Assembly: GCF_004786015.1 (NCBI RefSeq)
Contig: NZ_CP032096.1
Span: 310,001-374,000 of the forward strand
DNA length: 64,000 nt
Source of the DNA: Hydrogenovibrio crunogenus
GTDB taxonomy: Bacteria > Pseudomonadota > Gammaproteobacteria > Thiomicrospirales > Thiomicrospiraceae
Direction: 5' to 3'
Within the stretch, counting starts at the first letter, position 1. Each line of letters begins with the position of its first letter. A program made the position numbers and the translations under genes. Shown here piece after piece: positions 39,854 to 50,208 of this stretch. The notes below the pieces were generated by a model, which was not told the origin of the DNA, did no database searches, and worked only from the letters and a program-made list of their open reading frames with translations.

Positions 39854-40186
39854 ATGCAGGTTAGTGCTACTCATAGATTTGCTCGTATTTCTCCTCAGAA
39901 AGCGCGTCTTGTAGCGGATTTAATTCGTGGAAAAGATGTTGAAGCAGCTGTAAATATATTGGCTTTTAGTGATAAAAAGGCCTCTGAGTTGATGAGCAAA
40001 GTATTGAATTCGGCTATTGCGAATGCAGAAAATAATGAAGGTGCAGATATTGATGAGCTAAAGGTAACTGAAGCTTATGTCAATGAAGGGCCTATCATGA
40101 AACGTATGCGTGCTAGAGCAAAAGGTCGTGGAAATCGTATCCTAAAACGTATCAGTCATATTACTGTTACTGTTGGCGATAAGTAA
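39854..40186 (+). CDS. rplV: 50S ribosomal protein L22
   Basis: 110 aa. The long hairpin loop (about 80-100, [15 protein letters not shown]) that reaches into the exit tunnel, a macrolide-resistance site elsewhere, looks standard in length. [17 protein letters not shown] near the N terminus. Confidence 0.97.
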   Translation: MQVSATHRFARISPQKARLVADLIRGKDVEAAVNILAFSDKKASELMSKVLNSAIANAENNEGADIDELKVTEAYVNEGPIMKRMRARAKGRGNRILKRISHITVTVGDK

Positions 40187-40197
40187 GGAGAGTCAGA

Positions 40198-40884
40198 ATG
40201 GGTCAAAAAGTACATCCGATTGGGATCCGATTAGGGATTACCAAAGATTGGAATGCTCGCTGGTATGCGGATAGCAAAAACTATTCTGATTTCCTTATCA
40301 GTGATATCGAAATCCGAAAAGAGTTAAATGAAAAGCTAAAACATGCTTCAGTGAGCCAAATTAACATCGAACGCGTTGCAAACGGTGTTCGTGTTACTAT
40401 TCACACCGCTCGTCCAGGTGTTGTGATTGGTAAGAAAGGTGAAGATATTGAAAAATTAAAGCAAGCTTTGATTGCTAAAACTGGGATGCCGGTTAACATT
40501 AATATCGAAGAAATCAAGAAGCCTGAATTAGATGCTAAGTTGGTCGCTGAAGGAATTGCACAGCAATTAGAGAAGCGTATCCAGTTCCGTCGTGCTATGA
40601 AGCGTGCGGTAAGTAATGCAATGCGTTTAGGTGCGCAAGGTATTAAAGTAAATGTTTCTGGTCGTTTAAATGGTGCAGAAATTGCACGTGCTGAGTGGTA
40701 TAGAGAAGGACGTGTTCCTCTTCATACACTTCGTGCTGACATTGATTACGCGACTTTCGAAGCAGATACCACTTACGGTAAAATTGGGGTTAAAGTTTGG
40801 ATCTTTAAAGGTGAAAAGCTAGAAAAAATTTCAATGGTAAGTGATGACAAGAAACAATCTAAAGGCAAGAAAGGCCGTAAATAA
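40198..40884 (+). CDS. rpsC: 30S ribosomal protein S3
   Basis: 228 aa. KH domain with [15 protein letters not shown]-terminal [10 protein letters not shown], and a lysine-rich tail. Part of the mRNA entry-site helicase with S4 and S5. [14 protein letters not shown] start. Confidence 0.98.
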   Translation: MGQKVHPIGIRLGITKDWNARWYADSKNYSDFLISDIEIRKELNEKLKHASVSQINIERVANGVRVTIHTARPGVVIGKKGEDIEKLKQALIAKTGMPVNINIEEIKKPELDAKLVAEGIAQQLEKRIQFRRAMKRAVSNAMRLGAQGIKVNVSGRLNGAEIARAEWYREGRVPLHTLRADIDYATFEADTTYGKIGVKVWIFKGEKLEKISMVSDDKKQSKGKKGRK

Positions 40885-40898
40885 AAGGAATACTTGTT

Positions 40899-41312
40899 AT
40901 GTTAATGCCAAAACGTACAAAATTTAGAAAGATGCATAAAGGACGTAACCGCGGTCTTGCTAATGTTGGTAACAAAATTAGCTTTGGTGAATTCGGTTTG
41001 AAGGCAATGGAGCGTGGTCGTATGACTTCACGTCAAATTGAAGCAGCCCGTCGTGTTATGACACGTAAAGTAAAGCGTGGTGCTAAGATTTGGATTCGTG
41101 TATTTCCTGATAAGCCGATTACCAATAAACCTCTTGAGGTTCGTATGGGTAAAGGTAAAGGTAGTGTAGAGTACTGGGTTGCTCAGGTTCAACCTGGTCG
41201 TGTCCTTTATGAAATGCAAGGTGTTGATGAAGTTGTTGCAAGAGAAGCATTTGAGCTTGCTGCTGCAAAACTTCCTTTCAAAACACAATTTGTAACAAGA
41301 ACGGTGATGTAA
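40899..41312 (+). CDS. rplP: 50S ribosomal protein L16
   Basis: 137 aa. [19 protein letters not shown] start and the [20 protein letters not shown] block, with the Arg hydroxylated in E. coli in the latter part. It organises the A-site of the large subunit. Two bases separate it from rpmC. Confidence 0.97.
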   Translation: MLMPKRTKFRKMHKGRNRGLANVGNKISFGEFGLKAMERGRMTSRQIEAARRVMTRKVKRGAKIWIRVFPDKPITNKPLEVRMGKGKGSVEYWVAQVQPGRVLYEMQGVDEVVAREAFELAAAKLPFKTQFVTRTVM

Positions 41313-41313
41313 G

Positions 41314-41502
41314 ATGACTTCAGAATTAAAAGAAAAGTCAGTTGAAGAGCTTAGAGAAGATTTACTAAATCTTCTTCAAGAGCAATTTAACTTAAGAATG
41401 CAACATGCGACTGGTCAGTTGTCGAATAGCGCACAGTTAAAAACTGTTCGTCGTTCTGTTGCACGAGTTAAAACCATCATTCGTCAAAAAGTGAGTAAAT
41501 AA
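41314..41502 (+). CDS. rpmC: 50S ribosomal protein L29
   Basis: 62 aa, two-helix protein at the tunnel exit. The [22 protein letters not shown] stretch, given here only in part, and [14 protein letters not shown] are standard. The ATG follows the rplP stop by one base. Confidence 0.96.
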   Translation: MTSELKEKSVEELREDLLNLLQEQFNLRMQHATGQLSNSAQLKTVRRSVARVKTIIRQKVSK

Positions 41503-41504
41503 GA

Positions 41505-41768
41505 ATGGCTGGTAGTGAAAATAAAGCACGTACAATGCAAGGTGTTGTTGTTAGCAACGGCATGGACAAATCAGTTGTAGTTATGACAAACCGTTATATT
41601 AAGCATCCTAAATATAAAAAGTTTGTTAGAAAGTCTACAAAAGTTATGGCACATGATGCTGATAATGCTTGCGGAGTTGGTGATAGAGTCACCATTTCAG
41701 AATGTACCCCTTTCTCTAAGAGAAAGACTTGGTCATTGGTTTCAATTGACGAAAAAGCTGCGTTGTAA
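41505..41768 (+). CDS. rpsQ: 30S ribosomal protein S17
   Basis: 87 aa, OB-fold 16S rRNA-binding protein. GVVVSNGMDKSVVVMTNR and HDADNACGVGDRVTISECTP are typical. Last gene of the S10 unit here, before the spc promoter. Confidence 0.97.
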   Translation: MAGSENKARTMQGVVVSNGMDKSVVVMTNRYIKHPKYKKFVRKSTKVMAHDADNACGVGDRVTISECTPFSKRKTWSLVSIDEKAAL

Positions 41769-41774
41769 TAAAAG

Positions 41775-41869
41775 TAGACTTTTGATATCAATCTGATATA
41801 ATTGCCCAAATTTTTCACCGCCTTAATAACCAAGCCTGTAAAAAGGGACTAGTTATTTTGGCGGTTTTT
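41775..41869 (+). promoter_or_regulatory. spc operon promoter and promoter-proximal hairpin
   Basis: Perfect TATAAT (41797-41802) with a weak -35 TAGACT 16 bases upstream. A large hairpin follows: CCGCC-TT-AATAAC (41818-41830) pairs with GTTATT-TT-GGCGG (41852-41864), then TTTTTG. It can end S10-operon transcripts and attenuate new spc transcripts; the spc promoter lies here in E. coli too. Confidence 0.72.
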
Positions 41870-41902
41870 GTGTTATTTAAATTTTATGGATGGAGTTCCA
41901 TC

Positions 41903-42271
41903 ATGATTCAAATGCAAACTGTACTTGATGTCGCTGACAATAGTGGTGCAAGAAAGGTCCAATGTATTAAGGTACTGGGCGGTTCTAAGCGTCGCTATGC
42001 GAGTGTTGGTGATGTTATTAAAGTAGCTGTTAAAGAGGCTGCACCTCGCGGCAAAGTCAAAAAAGGTGATGTTTTTGATGCGGTTGTCGTTCGTACGGCG
42101 CAAGGCGTAAGACGTCCAGATGGTTCAAAGATTAAGTTTGATGGTAATGCTGCTGTTATTCTTAATACTAAGCTAGAGCCTATCGGAACACGTATTTTTG
42201 GCCCAGTAACACGTGAGCTACGTAACGATAAATTTATGAAAATCGTTTCGCTAGCTCCAGAAGTTTTATAA
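41903..42271 (+). CDS. rplN: 50S ribosomal protein L14
   Basis: 122 aa. Start at ATG 41903 ([18 protein letters not shown]) with GATGGAG upstream; the longer in-frame extension from 41858 lies in the terminator-like leader. [12 protein letters not shown]-type end ([13 protein letters not shown]). First gene of the spc operon. Confidence 0.97.
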   Translation: MIQMQTVLDVADNSGARKVQCIKVLGGSKRRYASVGDVIKVAVKEAAPRGKVKKGDVFDAVVVRTAQGVRRPDGSKIKFDGNAAVILNTKLEPIGTRIFGPVTRELRNDKFMKIVSLAPEVL

Positions 42272-42281
42272 GGAACTGATA

Positions 42282-42596
42282 ATGAATCGTCTAAGAAAAG
42301 GTGATGAGGTTATCGTTATTGCTGGAAAAGACAAAGGGAAACGCGGTTCAGTTTCTCAAGTTATGCAAAATGGTAAGCTAATAGTAGATGGAATTAATTT
42401 GGCTAAGAAACATGTTAAACCTAACCCTATGACGGGTGAACAAGGTGGTATTGTTTCTAAAGAAATGCCTGTTGATGCTTCTAATGTTGCTTTATACAAT
42501 CCTGAAACAAAAAAAGCGGACCGTGTTGGTGTTAGAGTTGAAGGAGATGTGAAAACACGTTTCTTTAAGTCTAATGGCAAGTCGGTTGATGCTTAA
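42282..42596 (+). CDS. rplX: 50S ribosomal protein L24
   Basis: 104 aa, KOW-motif assembly initiator. [18 protein letters not shown] and [13 protein letters not shown] near the middle. In E. coli the S8 repressor target lies just downstream, at the rplX-rplE junction. Confidence 0.97.
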   Translation: MNRLRKGDEVIVIAGKDKGKRGSVSQVMQNGKLIVDGINLAKKHVKPNPMTGEQGGIVSKEMPVDASNVALYNPETKKADRVGVRVEGDVKTRFFKSNGKSVDA

Positions 42597-42608
42597 GTAG
42601 GTTGAAAT

Positions 42609-43151
42609 ATGGCAAGATTACAAAAAATTTATAATGATCAAGTTATTCCGGCGTTAGTCGAAAAATTTGGTTATAAGTCAGTAATGCAAGCTCCAAAACT
42701 CACAAAGATTACGATCAATATGGGCGTTGGTGAAGCAATTGGTGACAAGAAAATACTTGATAATGCAGTGTCAGATATGGAAGCGATTACTGGTCAGAAG
42801 CCTGTTAAAACGCTTGCAAGACGCTCTGTTGCAAGTTTTAAAGTACGTGATGGATATCCACTTGGTTGTAAAGTGACACTTCGTGGGGCCAAAATGTATG
42901 AGTTTTTGGATAGATTGATTAATGTTGCTTTGCCACGAGTTCGTGATTTCCAAGGTGTTAAAGGAAATGCGTTTGATGGTCGAGGTAATTACAATTTAGG
43001 TGTGAAAGAGCAAATCATTTTCCCTGAAATTGAATTTGAAAAGGTTGATAAAATTCGTGGAATGGATATCAACTTTGCAACGACTGCTTCAACAAATGAA
43101 GAAGCAAAAGCTCTTTTAGAAGCCTTTAATTTTCCATTTAAAAAGCAATAG
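42609..43151 (+). CDS. rplE: 50S ribosomal protein L5
   Basis: 180 aa, binds 5S r[40 protein letters not shown] in pieces, and [17 protein letters not shown] are all standard. Short gaps on both sides (12 and 9 bases). Confidence 0.98.
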   Translation: MARLQKIYNDQVIPALVEKFGYKSVMQAPKLTKITINMGVGEAIGDKKILDNAVSDMEAITGQKPVKTLARRSVASFKVRDGYPLGCKVTLRGAKMYEFLDRLINVALPRVRDFQGVKGNAFDGRGNYNLGVKEQIIFPEIEFEKVDKIRGMDINFATTASTNEEAKALLEAFNFPFKKQ

Positions 43152-43160
43152 AGGTTTCTC

Positions 43161-43466
43161 ATGGCAAAGCAATCAATGATTGAAAGAGAAAAGAAAAGAG
43201 CAAAGATGGTTGCTAAATATTCAGCAAAAAGAGCTGAGTTAAAAAAAGCATCTGTTGATATGTCTCTAAGCTTTGAAGAACGTATGGAAGCAATGGATAA
43301 GTTGGCAAAACTTCCAAGAAACGCTTCTCCTGCTAGACAACAGAATCGTTGTAGATTAACAGGACGTCCTCATGGTGTTTACAGAAAATTTGGGTTGTCA
43401 CGTAACATGCTAAGACAGTTAGCAATGCAGGGTGATGTTCCTGGTTTAAGAAAAGCAAGTTGGTAA
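43161..43466 (+). CDS. rpsN: 30S ribosomal protein S14 (zinc-free form)
   Basis: 101 aa, the long version without CxxC zinc ligands. [20 protein letters not shown] and the PGLRKASW terminus are diagnostic. No second, zinc-requiring copy is seen in the window. Confidence 0.98.
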   Translation: MAKQSMIEREKKRAKMVAKYSAKRAELKKASVDMSLSFEERMEAMDKLAKLPRNASPARQQNRCRLTGRPHGVYRKFGLSRNMLRQLAMQGDVPGLRKASW

Positions 43467-43478
43467 GGATAAATATTT

Positions 43479-43874
43479 ATGAGTATGTCTGATCCAATAG
43501 CTGATATGCTAACTCGTATTCGTAATGGTCAAATTGCTGGTCATTCGAATGTTGTTATGCCTTCATCAAAAGTTAAAGTTGCAGTCGCAAAAGTATTAAC
43601 GGGTGAAGGGTATGTTAGTTCATACAGCGTAAGTGATAAGAATGGTAAGTCAGAATTATCGGTTGATTTGAAGTATTTTGAAGGTCAACCAGTCATTGAA
43701 ATGCTTAAGCGTGTAAGCCGTCCAGGTTTGCGTGTTTATAAGAATAAAGATGAGTTGCCAAAAGTAATCGGTGGTTTAGGAGTTGCTGTAGTTTCAACTT
43801 CTAAAGGAATCATGTCTGATCGTGATGCGCGTAAAGCGGGTATCGGCGGTGAGATTATTTGTTATATAGCTTAA
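43479..43874 (+). CDS. rpsH: 30S ribosomal protein S8
   Basis: 131 aa. [18 protein letters not shown] start and the C-terminal [18 protein letters not shown] signature. Represses the spc operon in E. coli by binding mRNA that mimics 16S helix 21. Confidence 0.98.
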   Translation: MSMSDPIADMLTRIRNGQIAGHSNVVMPSSKVKVAVAKVLTGEGYVSSYSVSDKNGKSELSVDLKYFEGQPVIEMLKRVSRPGLRVYKNKDELPKVIGGLGVAVVSTSKGIMSDRDARKAGIGGEIICYIA

Positions 43875-43886
43875 GGGAGATAAACA

Positions 43887-44420
43887 ATGTCAAGAATTGC
43901 AAAATCTCCTATTACTTTACCATCTGGTGTAGATGTAACGATCAATGGAACTGATGTGTCTGTAAAAGGATCAAAGGGTGCATTGTCTAAAACATTTAAC
44001 CATGCTGTTTCAGTATCTCTAGAAGACGGTGTTGTAACAGTGGCGCCGAAGAGCGAAAGTAAGAATGCATGGGCACAAGCTGGTACAGCGAGATCTATCA
44101 TTAATAATATGGTGTTAGGTGTTACTGAAGGATTTGAAAAGAAATTACAATTGGTCGGTGTCGGTTATAGAGCACAGGCACAAGGTAAAGTGCTTAACTT
44201 AACGTTAGGTTTTTCTCATCCAGTCAATCATGAGCTACCTGAGGGTGTGACGGTTGAAACACCAAGCCAGACTGAAATCGTAGTTAAAGGCGCAGATAAG
44301 CAAGTTGTTGGTCAAGTTGCTGCTGAAATTCGTGGGTATAGACCTCCTGAACCTTATAAAGGTAAAGGTGTTAAATATGCTGATGAATATATCTTGCGTA
44401 AAGAAGCTAAGAAAAAATAA
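43887..44420 (+). CDS. rplF: 50S ribosomal protein L6
   Basis: 177 aa, near the sarcin-ricin loop. Two repeated beta-alpha domains; the C-terminal signature [16 protein letters not shown] is complete. GGGAGA upstream of the ATG. Confidence 0.98.
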   Translation: MSRIAKSPITLPSGVDVTINGTDVSVKGSKGALSKTFNHAVSVSLEDGVVTVAPKSESKNAWAQAGTARSIINNMVLGVTEGFEKKLQLVGVGYRAQAQGKVLNLTLGFSHPVNHELPEGVTVETPSQTEIVVKGADKQVVGQVAAEIRGYRPPEPYKGKGVKYADEYILRKEAKKK

Positions 44421-44435
44421 AGGTTGGGAATATAA

Positions 44436-44789
44436 ATGGATAAGAAAGCTACCCGACTTCGTAGAGCAAAAAAGACTAGAGCAAAACTTGGTTCACAAGA
44501 TAGAGCTCGTCTTTGTGTGCATCGCACGCCTAAGCATATTTATGCTCAGATTATCTCTTCAGATGGTTCATCTGTTGTTGCTTCATGCTCTACAGTCCAA
44601 GCAGATATTAAAAAGCAAGTTGCTTTTGGTGGAAACAAAGAAGCGGCTGAACTCGTTGGTAAGTCAATAGCGGAAAAGGCTAAGGCTGCGGGTATTGAAT
44701 CTGTTGCATTTGACCGCTCTGGTTTTAAATATCATGGACGCGTTCAAGTCTTGGCAGATTCTGCTCGAGAGAACGGTCTTCAATTTTAA
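44436..44789 (+). CDS. rplR: 50S ribosomal protein L18
   Basis: 117 aa, 5S rRNA-binding protein. [15 protein letters not shown] and the end [20 protein letters not shown] fit. The N-terminal 20 residues are highly basic, as usual. Confidence 0.97.
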   Translation: MDKKATRLRRAKKTRAKLGSQDRARLCVHRTPKHIYAQIISSDGSSVVASCSTVQADIKKQVAFGGNKEAAELVGKSIAEKAKAAGIESVAFDRSGFKYHGRVQVLADSARENGLQF

Positions 44790-44803
44790 AAGAAGGGATT
44801 ACA

Positions 44804-45313
44804 ATGTCTTCAAAGGAATTACAAGAAGGTCAAGATGGTCTTGTTGAAAAATTAGTCTCTGTCCGCCGTGTCGCAAAAGTTGTGAAAGGTGGTCGAGTGT
44901 TTGGTTTTTCTGCTTTAACTGTTGTTGGTGACGGTGAAGGTCGTGTTGGCTATGGAAGTGGTAAGGCGAATGAAGTTCCTGTTGCCATTAAAAAAGCAAT
45001 GGAAAAAGCTCGTCGTAATATGAAAGATGTTCACCTAGATGGTGGTACATTGCAGTATCCTATTAACTTTAAACAAGGTGCTGCCAATATCGTGATGTTA
45101 CCTGCCTCTGATGGTACGGGAATTATCGCGGGTGGTGCGATGCGCGCAGTATTAGAAGCAGCTGGTGTAAAAGACGTATTAGCAAAATGTGTTGGTACAA
45201 CTCGTCCAGTAAACGTTGTTCGTTCAACCGTTAATGCTTTGACAGGAATGAGTAGCCCAGAACTGATTGCTGCAAAACGTGGTAAATCAGTTGAAGAAAT
45301 TTTAGGTGAATAA
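44804..45313 (+). CDS. rpsE: 30S ribosomal protein S5
   Basis: 169 aa. The dsRNA-binding fold signature [20 protein letters not shown] and [20 protein letters not shown] are intact, including the loop altered in spectinomycin resistance. rpmD begins one base after its stop. Confidence 0.98.
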   Translation: MSSKELQEGQDGLVEKLVSVRRVAKVVKGGRVFGFSALTVVGDGEGRVGYGSGKANEVPVAIKKAMEKARRNMKDVHLDGGTLQYPINFKQGAANIVMLPASDGTGIIAGGAMRAVLEAAGVKDVLAKCVGTTRPVNVVRSTVNALTGMSSPELIAAKRGKSVEEILGE

Positions 45314-45314
45314 A

Positions 45315-45503
45315 ATGTCAGATAAGAAATTAGTCAATGTTACTTTGGTTAAAAGCACTATTGGACGTTTGCCAGCACACAAAGCTTGTGTGTCTGGTTT
45401 AGGTTTGAGAAAAATGCACCAAACAGTAGCGGTTATTGACACTCCTGAAAATAGAGGAATGATCAATAAAGTTTCCTATTTGCTTAAAGTAGAGGAAGCA
45501 TAA
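45315..45503 (+). CDS. rpmD: 50S ribosomal protein L30
   Basis: 62 aa from the ATG at 45315 ([18 protein letters not shown]); an in-frame upstream ATG at 45306 lies within rpsE and is rejected. [20 protein letters not shown] is typical of the bacterial short form. Confidence 0.96.
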   Translation: MSDKKLVNVTLVKSTIGRLPAHKACVSGLGLRKMHQTVAVIDTPENRGMINKVSYLLKVEEA

Positions 45504-45504
45504 T

Positions 45505-45939
45505 ATGCATTTAAATACTTTAAAGCCTGCTGAAGGCGCAAAGAAACTTGCGAAGCGTAAAGGTCGTGGCCAAGGTTCTGGAAACGGAAAAATGGCTGGT
45601 AGAGGTCATAAAGGTCAAAAGTCACGTTCTGGCGGAATGCCAAAAATTGGTTTTGAAGGTGGTCAGATGCCATTGCAACGCCGTCTTCCAAAGGTTGGTT
45701 TTACATCTAGAAAGTCTGCTTATGCAGCGGAGATTCGTTTAGATGTATTATCTTCAGTTGATTCTGATGTCATTGATTTGCCAGCATTAAAAGCTGCAAA
45801 CCTTATTTCAGAAAAAATCAAGACGGTTAAAGTAATCAATAGCGGTGAGATGAAAAAAGCAGTTAAAATTTCTGGTCTGAAAGTAACTGCTGGCGCCAAA
45901 GCTACTATTGAAGCTGCCGGCGGATCAGTAGAAGTTTGA
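45505..45939 (+). CDS. rplO: 50S ribosomal protein L15
   Basis: 144 aa. [20 protein letters not shown] start, glycine-rich [11 protein letters not shown] extension that threads the 23S rRNA, and [17 protein letters not shown]. Ends two bases before the secY ATG. Confidence 0.97.
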   Translation: MHLNTLKPAEGAKKLAKRKGRGQGSGNGKMAGRGHKGQKSRSGGMPKIGFEGGQMPLQRRLPKVGFTSRKSAYAAEIRLDVLSSVDSDVIDLPALKAANLISEKIKTVKVINSGEMKKAVKISGLKVTAGAKATIEAAGGSVEV

Positions 45940-45941
45940 TT

Positions 45942-47255
45942 ATGAATAGTCAGTCAATTGAAAATTCAGGCACAGGTGGGTTGAGCCAAAAAATATTTTT
46001 TGTCTTAGGTGCATTAATTGTTTACCGTTTAGGAACTCATATTCCTGTTCCTTTGATTGACCCAGTTGCGCTGGCTGCTATGTTTGAACAGCAAAAGGGT
46101 ACGATCTTAGACATGTTTAACATGTTTTCTGGTGGTGCTCTTCAAAGGCTTTCTATCTTGGCACTAGGGATTATGCCGTATATTTCTGCCTCTATCATTA
46201 TGCAGTTATTGACGGTTGTATCTCCTACCCTTGAGCAGTTAAAGAAAGACGGTGAAGCTGGTCGAAGAAAAATTACCCAATACACACGTTATGGAACTGT
46301 TGTGCTAGCAACATTCCAAGCGCTAGGCGTCGCAATAGCATTAGAGTCCCAGAATATTAATGGGATGTCTGTCGTTGTTGAGCCAGGTTTGTTATTTAAG
46401 GTTATTGCCGTTGCTACTTTAGTAAGCGGAACAATTTTCTTAATGTGGTTAGGTGAGCAAATCACCGAAAGAGGTATTGGAAACGGTATTTCTTTAATTA
46501 TTTTTGCAGGTATTGTAGCAGGTTTACCTTCTGCACTTGGCGGTACATTTGAGCAAGTTAATACTGGTGCAATGCATGCGATAACTGCTTTTGTGTTATT
46601 AGCATTAGTGTTCTTGGTGATTGCGTTCGTTGTTTTTGTTGAAAGAGGACAACGCCGTATTCCAATTCATTATGCTCAACGCATGCGTGGCCGTAAGTTG
46701 TATGGCGGTCAAGAAGGCCATTTGCCATTGAAGTTAAACATGGCGGGTGTGATTCCACCAATTTTTGCTTCAAGCATTATTCTATTCCCAGCAACACTTG
46801 GTGGATGGTTTGGTACTGCAGAAAATATGGGATGGCTTAAAGACATTGCAACAACAATGTCACCAGGTCAGCCTTTGTATATTTTATTTTATGCAATGGC
46901 GATTATTTTCTTTTGTTTTTTCTATACAGCAATTGTTTTCAATCCAAATGAAACAGCTGATAACTTGAGAAAATCTGGTGCTTATATTCCAGGTATTCGC
47001 CCTGGTCAGCAAACAGCAAGAAGAATTGATACAATCATGAGTCGTTTAACATTAGCAGGTGCAATATATATTACACTTGTCTGTTTGTTACCTGAATTCT
47101 TGATTTTGTATTGGAATGTTCCTTTTTATTTTGGTGGAACATCATTGCTGATTATTGTTATTGTGGTTATGGATTTTATGACAAACATTCAAGCTCACAT
47201 GCAATCAGGTCAATACGAAAGTATGATGAAAAAAGCTAATTTAAAGGGTCGGTAA
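45942..47255 (+). CDS. secY: Preprotein translocase subunit SecY
   Basis: 437 aa with ten predicted membrane helices, the channel of the Sec translocon. [17 protein letters not shown], the conserved cytoplasmic loop [17 protein letters not shown] and [13 protein letters not shown] are visible. The ATG at 45942 is chosen over the in-frame TTG two codons earlier. In E. coli rpmJ follows; here the next gene is rpsM after 98 bases. Confidence 0.98.
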   Translation: MNSQSIENSGTGGLSQKIFFVLGALIVYRLGTHIPVPLIDPVALAAMFEQQKGTILDMFNMFSGGALQRLSILALGIMPYISASIIMQLLTVVSPTLEQLKKDGEAGRRKITQYTRYGTVVLATFQALGVAIALESQNINGMSVVVEPGLLFKVIAVATLVSGTIFLMWLGEQITERGIGNGISLIIFAGIVAGLPSALGGTFEQVNTGAMHAITAFVLLALVFLVIAFVVFVERGQRRIPIHYAQRMRGRKLYGGQEGHLPLKLNMAGVIPPIFASSIILFPATLGGWFGTAENMGWLKDIATTMSPGQPLYILFYAMAIIFFCFFYTAIVFNPNETADNLRKSGAYIPGIRPGQQTARRIDTIMSRLTLAGAIYITLVCLLPEFLILYWNVPFYFGGTSLLIIVIVVMDFMTNIQAHMQSGQYESMMKKANLKGR

Positions 47256-47284
47256 TTTTAATTTATTGAAAATTAGAGTTACTA

Positions 47285-47353
47285 CTAGTAATTAATCCTA
47301 GAAATGAGTATAATCGCTCGTTTTTCGGTAGATGGATAGTTAAGGAGCGCAAA
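47285..47353 (+). promoter_or_regulatory. Alpha operon promoter region
   Basis: Perfect -10 TATAAT (47309-47314) preceded at normal distance only by a weak -35 (CTAGTA/TAGTAA). The leader to rpsM is about 33 nt, and no L36 gene (rpmJ) lies between secY and rpsM. Confidence 0.5.
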
Positions 47354-47710
47354 ATGGCTCGTATTGCCGGCGTAAACATTCCAGTAAATAAACATATTGT
47401 TATTGGATTAAGATCGATCTACGGGGTTGGACAAACGACAGCTCAAAAAATTTGTGCAGATGTGAATATTGATCCAACAACGAAAGTTCGTGAACTAACT
47501 GAAGAACAGTTAGAAGCACTTCGTTCAGAAGTTACAAAGTTTAAGATTGAAGGTGATCTTCGTCGTGACGTTACTATGAACATCAAGCGTTTGATGGATA
47601 TGGGGTGTTACCGAGGAATTCGCCATCGTCGTAGTCTTCCATTGAGAGGGCAACGCACAAAAAATAATGCTCGTACTCGTAAGGGTCCTAAAAAACCTAT
47701 TAAGCGTTAA
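47354..47710 (+). CDS. rpsM: 30S ribosomal protein S13
   Basis: 118 aa. [19 protein letters not shown] start, [11 protein letters not shown] helix-hairpin-helix and the C-terminal [22 protein letters not shown] tail that reaches the P site, given here in part. First gene of the alpha operon. Confidence 0.98.
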   Translation: MARIAGVNIPVNKHIVIGLRSIYGVGQTTAQKICADVNIDPTTKVRELTEEQLEALRSEVTKFKIEGDLRRDVTMNIKRLMDMGCYRGIRHRRSLPLRGQRTKNNARTRKGPKKPIKR

Positions 47711-47730
47711 GCATAAATTAGAGATTAGAT

Positions 47731-48120
47731 ATGGCAAAAGCAAATTCACGTGTTAAAAAGAAGGCAAAACAGGTTGTAACTGATGCAGTTGCACATGTTC
47801 ATGCAACTTTTAATAACACCATTGTTACCATTACAGATCGTCAAGGAAATGCACTATGCTGGGCTACGTCCGGAGGAAGTGGTTTCCGTGGGTCGCGTAA
47901 AAGTACTCCTTTTGCTGCACAGGTAGCAGCAGAGCGCGCAGGTCAAATGGCGACAGAATATGGTGTTAAGAATATGGATGTTATGGTTAAAGGTCCTGGA
48001 CCCGGCCGTGATTCAGCAGTTAGAGGTTTAAATAGTGTTGGTTTTAAAATTACATCAATTTCTGATGTGACACCAATCCCTCATAACGGCTGTCGTCCGC
48101 CTAAAAAACGTCGCGTTTAA
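47731..48120 (+). CDS. rpsK: 30S ribosomal protein S11
   Basis: 129 aa. [38 protein letters not shown]-like stretch and the end [16 protein letters not shown] are diagnostic; the Asn-Gly pair known to form isoaspartate is present. Confidence 0.98.
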   Translation: MAKANSRVKKKAKQVVTDAVAHVHATFNNTIVTITDRQGNALCWATSGGSGFRGSRKSTPFAAQVAAERAGQMATEYGVKNMDVMVKGPGPGRDSAVRGLNSVGFKITSISDVTPIPHNGCRPPKKRRV

Positions 48121-48136
48121 AATTCAGAGGTAGAAG

Positions 48137-48757
48137 ATGGCTAGATATATTGGTCCAAAGTGTAAACTATCACGTCGTGAAGGTACGGATCTATTTTTGA
48201 AGAGCGGTGTTCGTAGCATCGAATCAAAATGTAAAATTGATCAACTACCTGGTCAGCATGGTGCTGGCCGTAAACGCGTAACTGAATACGGTTTACAGTT
48301 AAGAGAAAAACAAAAAGTTCGTCGTATTTATGGCGTACTTGAAAAGAAGTTCCGTTTATATTACAAAGAAGCAGATCGTCGTAAAGGATCTACAGGTGTT
48401 AATCTTCTTCAGCTTTTAGAAAGCCGTTTAGATAACGTTGTATATCGTATGGGATTTGCATCTACACGCGCTGAAGCTCGTCAACTTGTATCGCATAAAG
48501 CCATTCAAGTGAACGGACAGTCTGTAAATATTCCTTCTTATGAAGTATCAGCTGGCGATGTAATCAGTATTAGAGAAAAATCACGTAACCAATCTCGTAT
48601 TGCAGCGGCACTAGAATTAAGTGCACAAGCTGGTAATGTTGGTTGGGTTGAAGTTGATTCTAGTAAGTTTGAAGGTGTCTTCAAAACTGTACCAGATCGT
48701 TCTGATTTATCTGCTGATATTTCAGAAAACTTAATTGTCGAGCTTTACTCTAAGTAA
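48137..48757 (+). CDS. rpsD: 30S ribosomal protein S4
   Basis: 206 aa. [19 protein letters not shown] start, S4 RNA-binding domain with [18 protein letters not shown], and [15 protein letters not shown]. Represses the alpha operon in E. coli. Only scattered Cys residues remain, so it is not the zinc form. Confidence 0.98.
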   Translation: MARYIGPKCKLSRREGTDLFLKSGVRSIESKCKIDQLPGQHGAGRKRVTEYGLQLREKQKVRRIYGVLEKKFRLYYKEADRRKGSTGVNLLQLLESRLDNVVYRMGFASTRAEARQLVSHKAIQVNGQSVNIPSYEVSAGDVISIREKSRNQSRIAAALELSAQAGNVGWVEVDSSKFEGVFKTVPDRSDLSADISENLIVELYSK

Positions 48758-48783
48758 ACCCTTTGAAACGGAGATAACTTCTA

Positions 48784-49773
48784 ATGCAAGAGATGTTAGA
48801 GCAGCTACTAACTCCACGTTTAGTAGATATTAAAACGGTTAACGGTTTTAATAGCCGTGTAACTCTTGAGCCTCTAGAGCGTGGTTTTGGGCATACTCTA
48901 GGGAATGCTTTGAGAAGAATCTTATTATCTTCCATGCCGGGTGCTGCGATTGTTGAAGCACAAATTGATGGTGTATTACACGAATATTCAGCGATTGAAG
49001 GTGTTCGTGAAGATGTTTTAGAAATCATGCTTAATTTAAAGGAAGTTGCCATTAAATTAAATGAAACTTCTGAAGCAGAATTGACACTGTCTAAAAAGGG
49101 TCCTGCAGTAGTTACTGCAGCAGATATTCAGTTGAATCACGATACTGAAATCATGAACCCAGATCTTGTTATCGCTCACCTTGGTGAGGGTGCTGAACTT
49201 TCAATGAAGCTAAAGGTCGAAAAAGGGATTGGTTACAGAGCAGCTGTACAGTCTACTGATTCTGAATCAGCTAACATCGGTGTTTTAAAACTGGATGCAA
49301 GTTTCAGTCCTGTTAAAACAGTGAGTTATGAAGTTCAAAATGCTCGTGTTGAGCAAAGAACGGATTTAGATAAGTTGATCTTGAATGTCGTCACTGATGG
49401 AACATTAGATCCAGAAGATGCGATTAAACAAGCAGCAACAGTACTGCATTATCAATTAATTGCTTTTGTTGATTTAAAACATAAAGAAATTGTTGTTCAA
49501 GAAGAAGAAGAAAATGAATTTGATCCGATCTTCTTGCAACCAGTTGATGATTTAGAGTTGACAGTGCGTTCAGCTAACTGTTTAAAAGCAGAACAAATCT
49601 ATTACATTGGTGATTTAGTTCAAAGAGCTGAATCAAGCTTGTTAAAGACACCAAACCTAGGTAAAAAATCATTGCAGGAAATTAAAGATGTTCTTGCACA
49701 GAGAGGTTTAGGTTTAGGAACAAAACTCGAAAACTGGCCACCTTCAAGTTTGGTTAGTAAAGAGTCAGCATAA
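48784..49773 (+). CDS. rpoA: DNA-directed RNA polymerase subunit alpha
   Basis: 329 aa. N-terminal dimerisation/assembly domain with [19 protein letters not shown] and the flexible acidic linker around residue 240; the C-terminal domain with [19 protein letters not shown] and [12 protein letters not shown] binds UP elements and activators. Confidence 0.99.
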   Translation: MQEMLEQLLTPRLVDIKTVNGFNSRVTLEPLERGFGHTLGNALRRILLSSMPGAAIVEAQIDGVLHEYSAIEGVREDVLEIMLNLKEVAIKLNETSEAELTLSKKGPAVVTAADIQLNHDTEIMNPDLVIAHLGEGAELSMKLKVEKGIGYRAAVQSTDSESANIGVLKLDASFSPVKTVSYEVQNARVEQRTDLDKLILNVVTDGTLDPEDAIKQAATVLHYQLIAFVDLKHKEIVVQEEEENEFDPIFLQPVDDLELTVRSANCLKAEQIYYIGDLVQRAESSLLKTPNLGKKSLQEIKDVLAQRGLGLGTKLENWPPSSLVSKESA

Positions 49774-49790
49774 TTTAAAGGAAAGCTACC

Positions 49791-50177
49791 ATGCGTCATC
49801 GTAAAAGTGGTCGTAAATTAAATCGTAATAGCTCACATCGTAAAGCGATGTTCAGAAACATGTCTGCATCATTGTTTGAACATGAGATGATTAAGACAAC
49901 TGTTGCTAAAGCGAAAGAACTACGTGGTGTTGCTGAACCGCTAATTACATTAGCGAAGCAAGACAGTGTTCATAACCGTCGTATTGCTTTTTCACGTTTA
50001 CGTGACAAAGCAGCGGTTGGAAAATTATTTTCAGAATTAGGTCCTCGTTATGAGTCTAGACCAGGTGGATATGTCCGCATTCTTAAATGTGGATTCCGTC
50101 CTGGTGATAATGCTCCTATGGCTTATGTTGAATTAGTAGATCGTCCTCAAGTCGAATCTACTGAATCTGAAGATTAA
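49791..50177 (+). CDS. rplQ: 50S ribosomal protein L17
   Basis: 128 aa. [20 protein letters not shown] start and [17 protein letters not shown]; ends with [11 protein letters not shown] and an acidic tail. Last gene of the alpha operon, before a strong terminator. Confidence 0.98.
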   Translation: MRHRKSGRKLNRNSSHRKAMFRNMSASLFEHEMIKTTVAKAKELRGVAEPLITLAKQDSVHNRRIAFSRLRDKAAVGKLFSELGPRYESRPGGYVRILKCGFRPGDNAPMAYVELVDRPQVESTESED

Positions 50178-50183
50178 AATAAG

Positions 50184-50208
50184 AAGCCAGCATTAGCTGG
50201 CTTTTTTT
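50184..50208 (+). terminator. Intrinsic terminator after rplQ
   Basis: AAGCCAGC (50184-50191), loop ATTA, GCTGGCTT (50196-50203), then a T-tract to 50208. The next base begins the ATG of the TatD-family gene. Confidence 0.9.
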
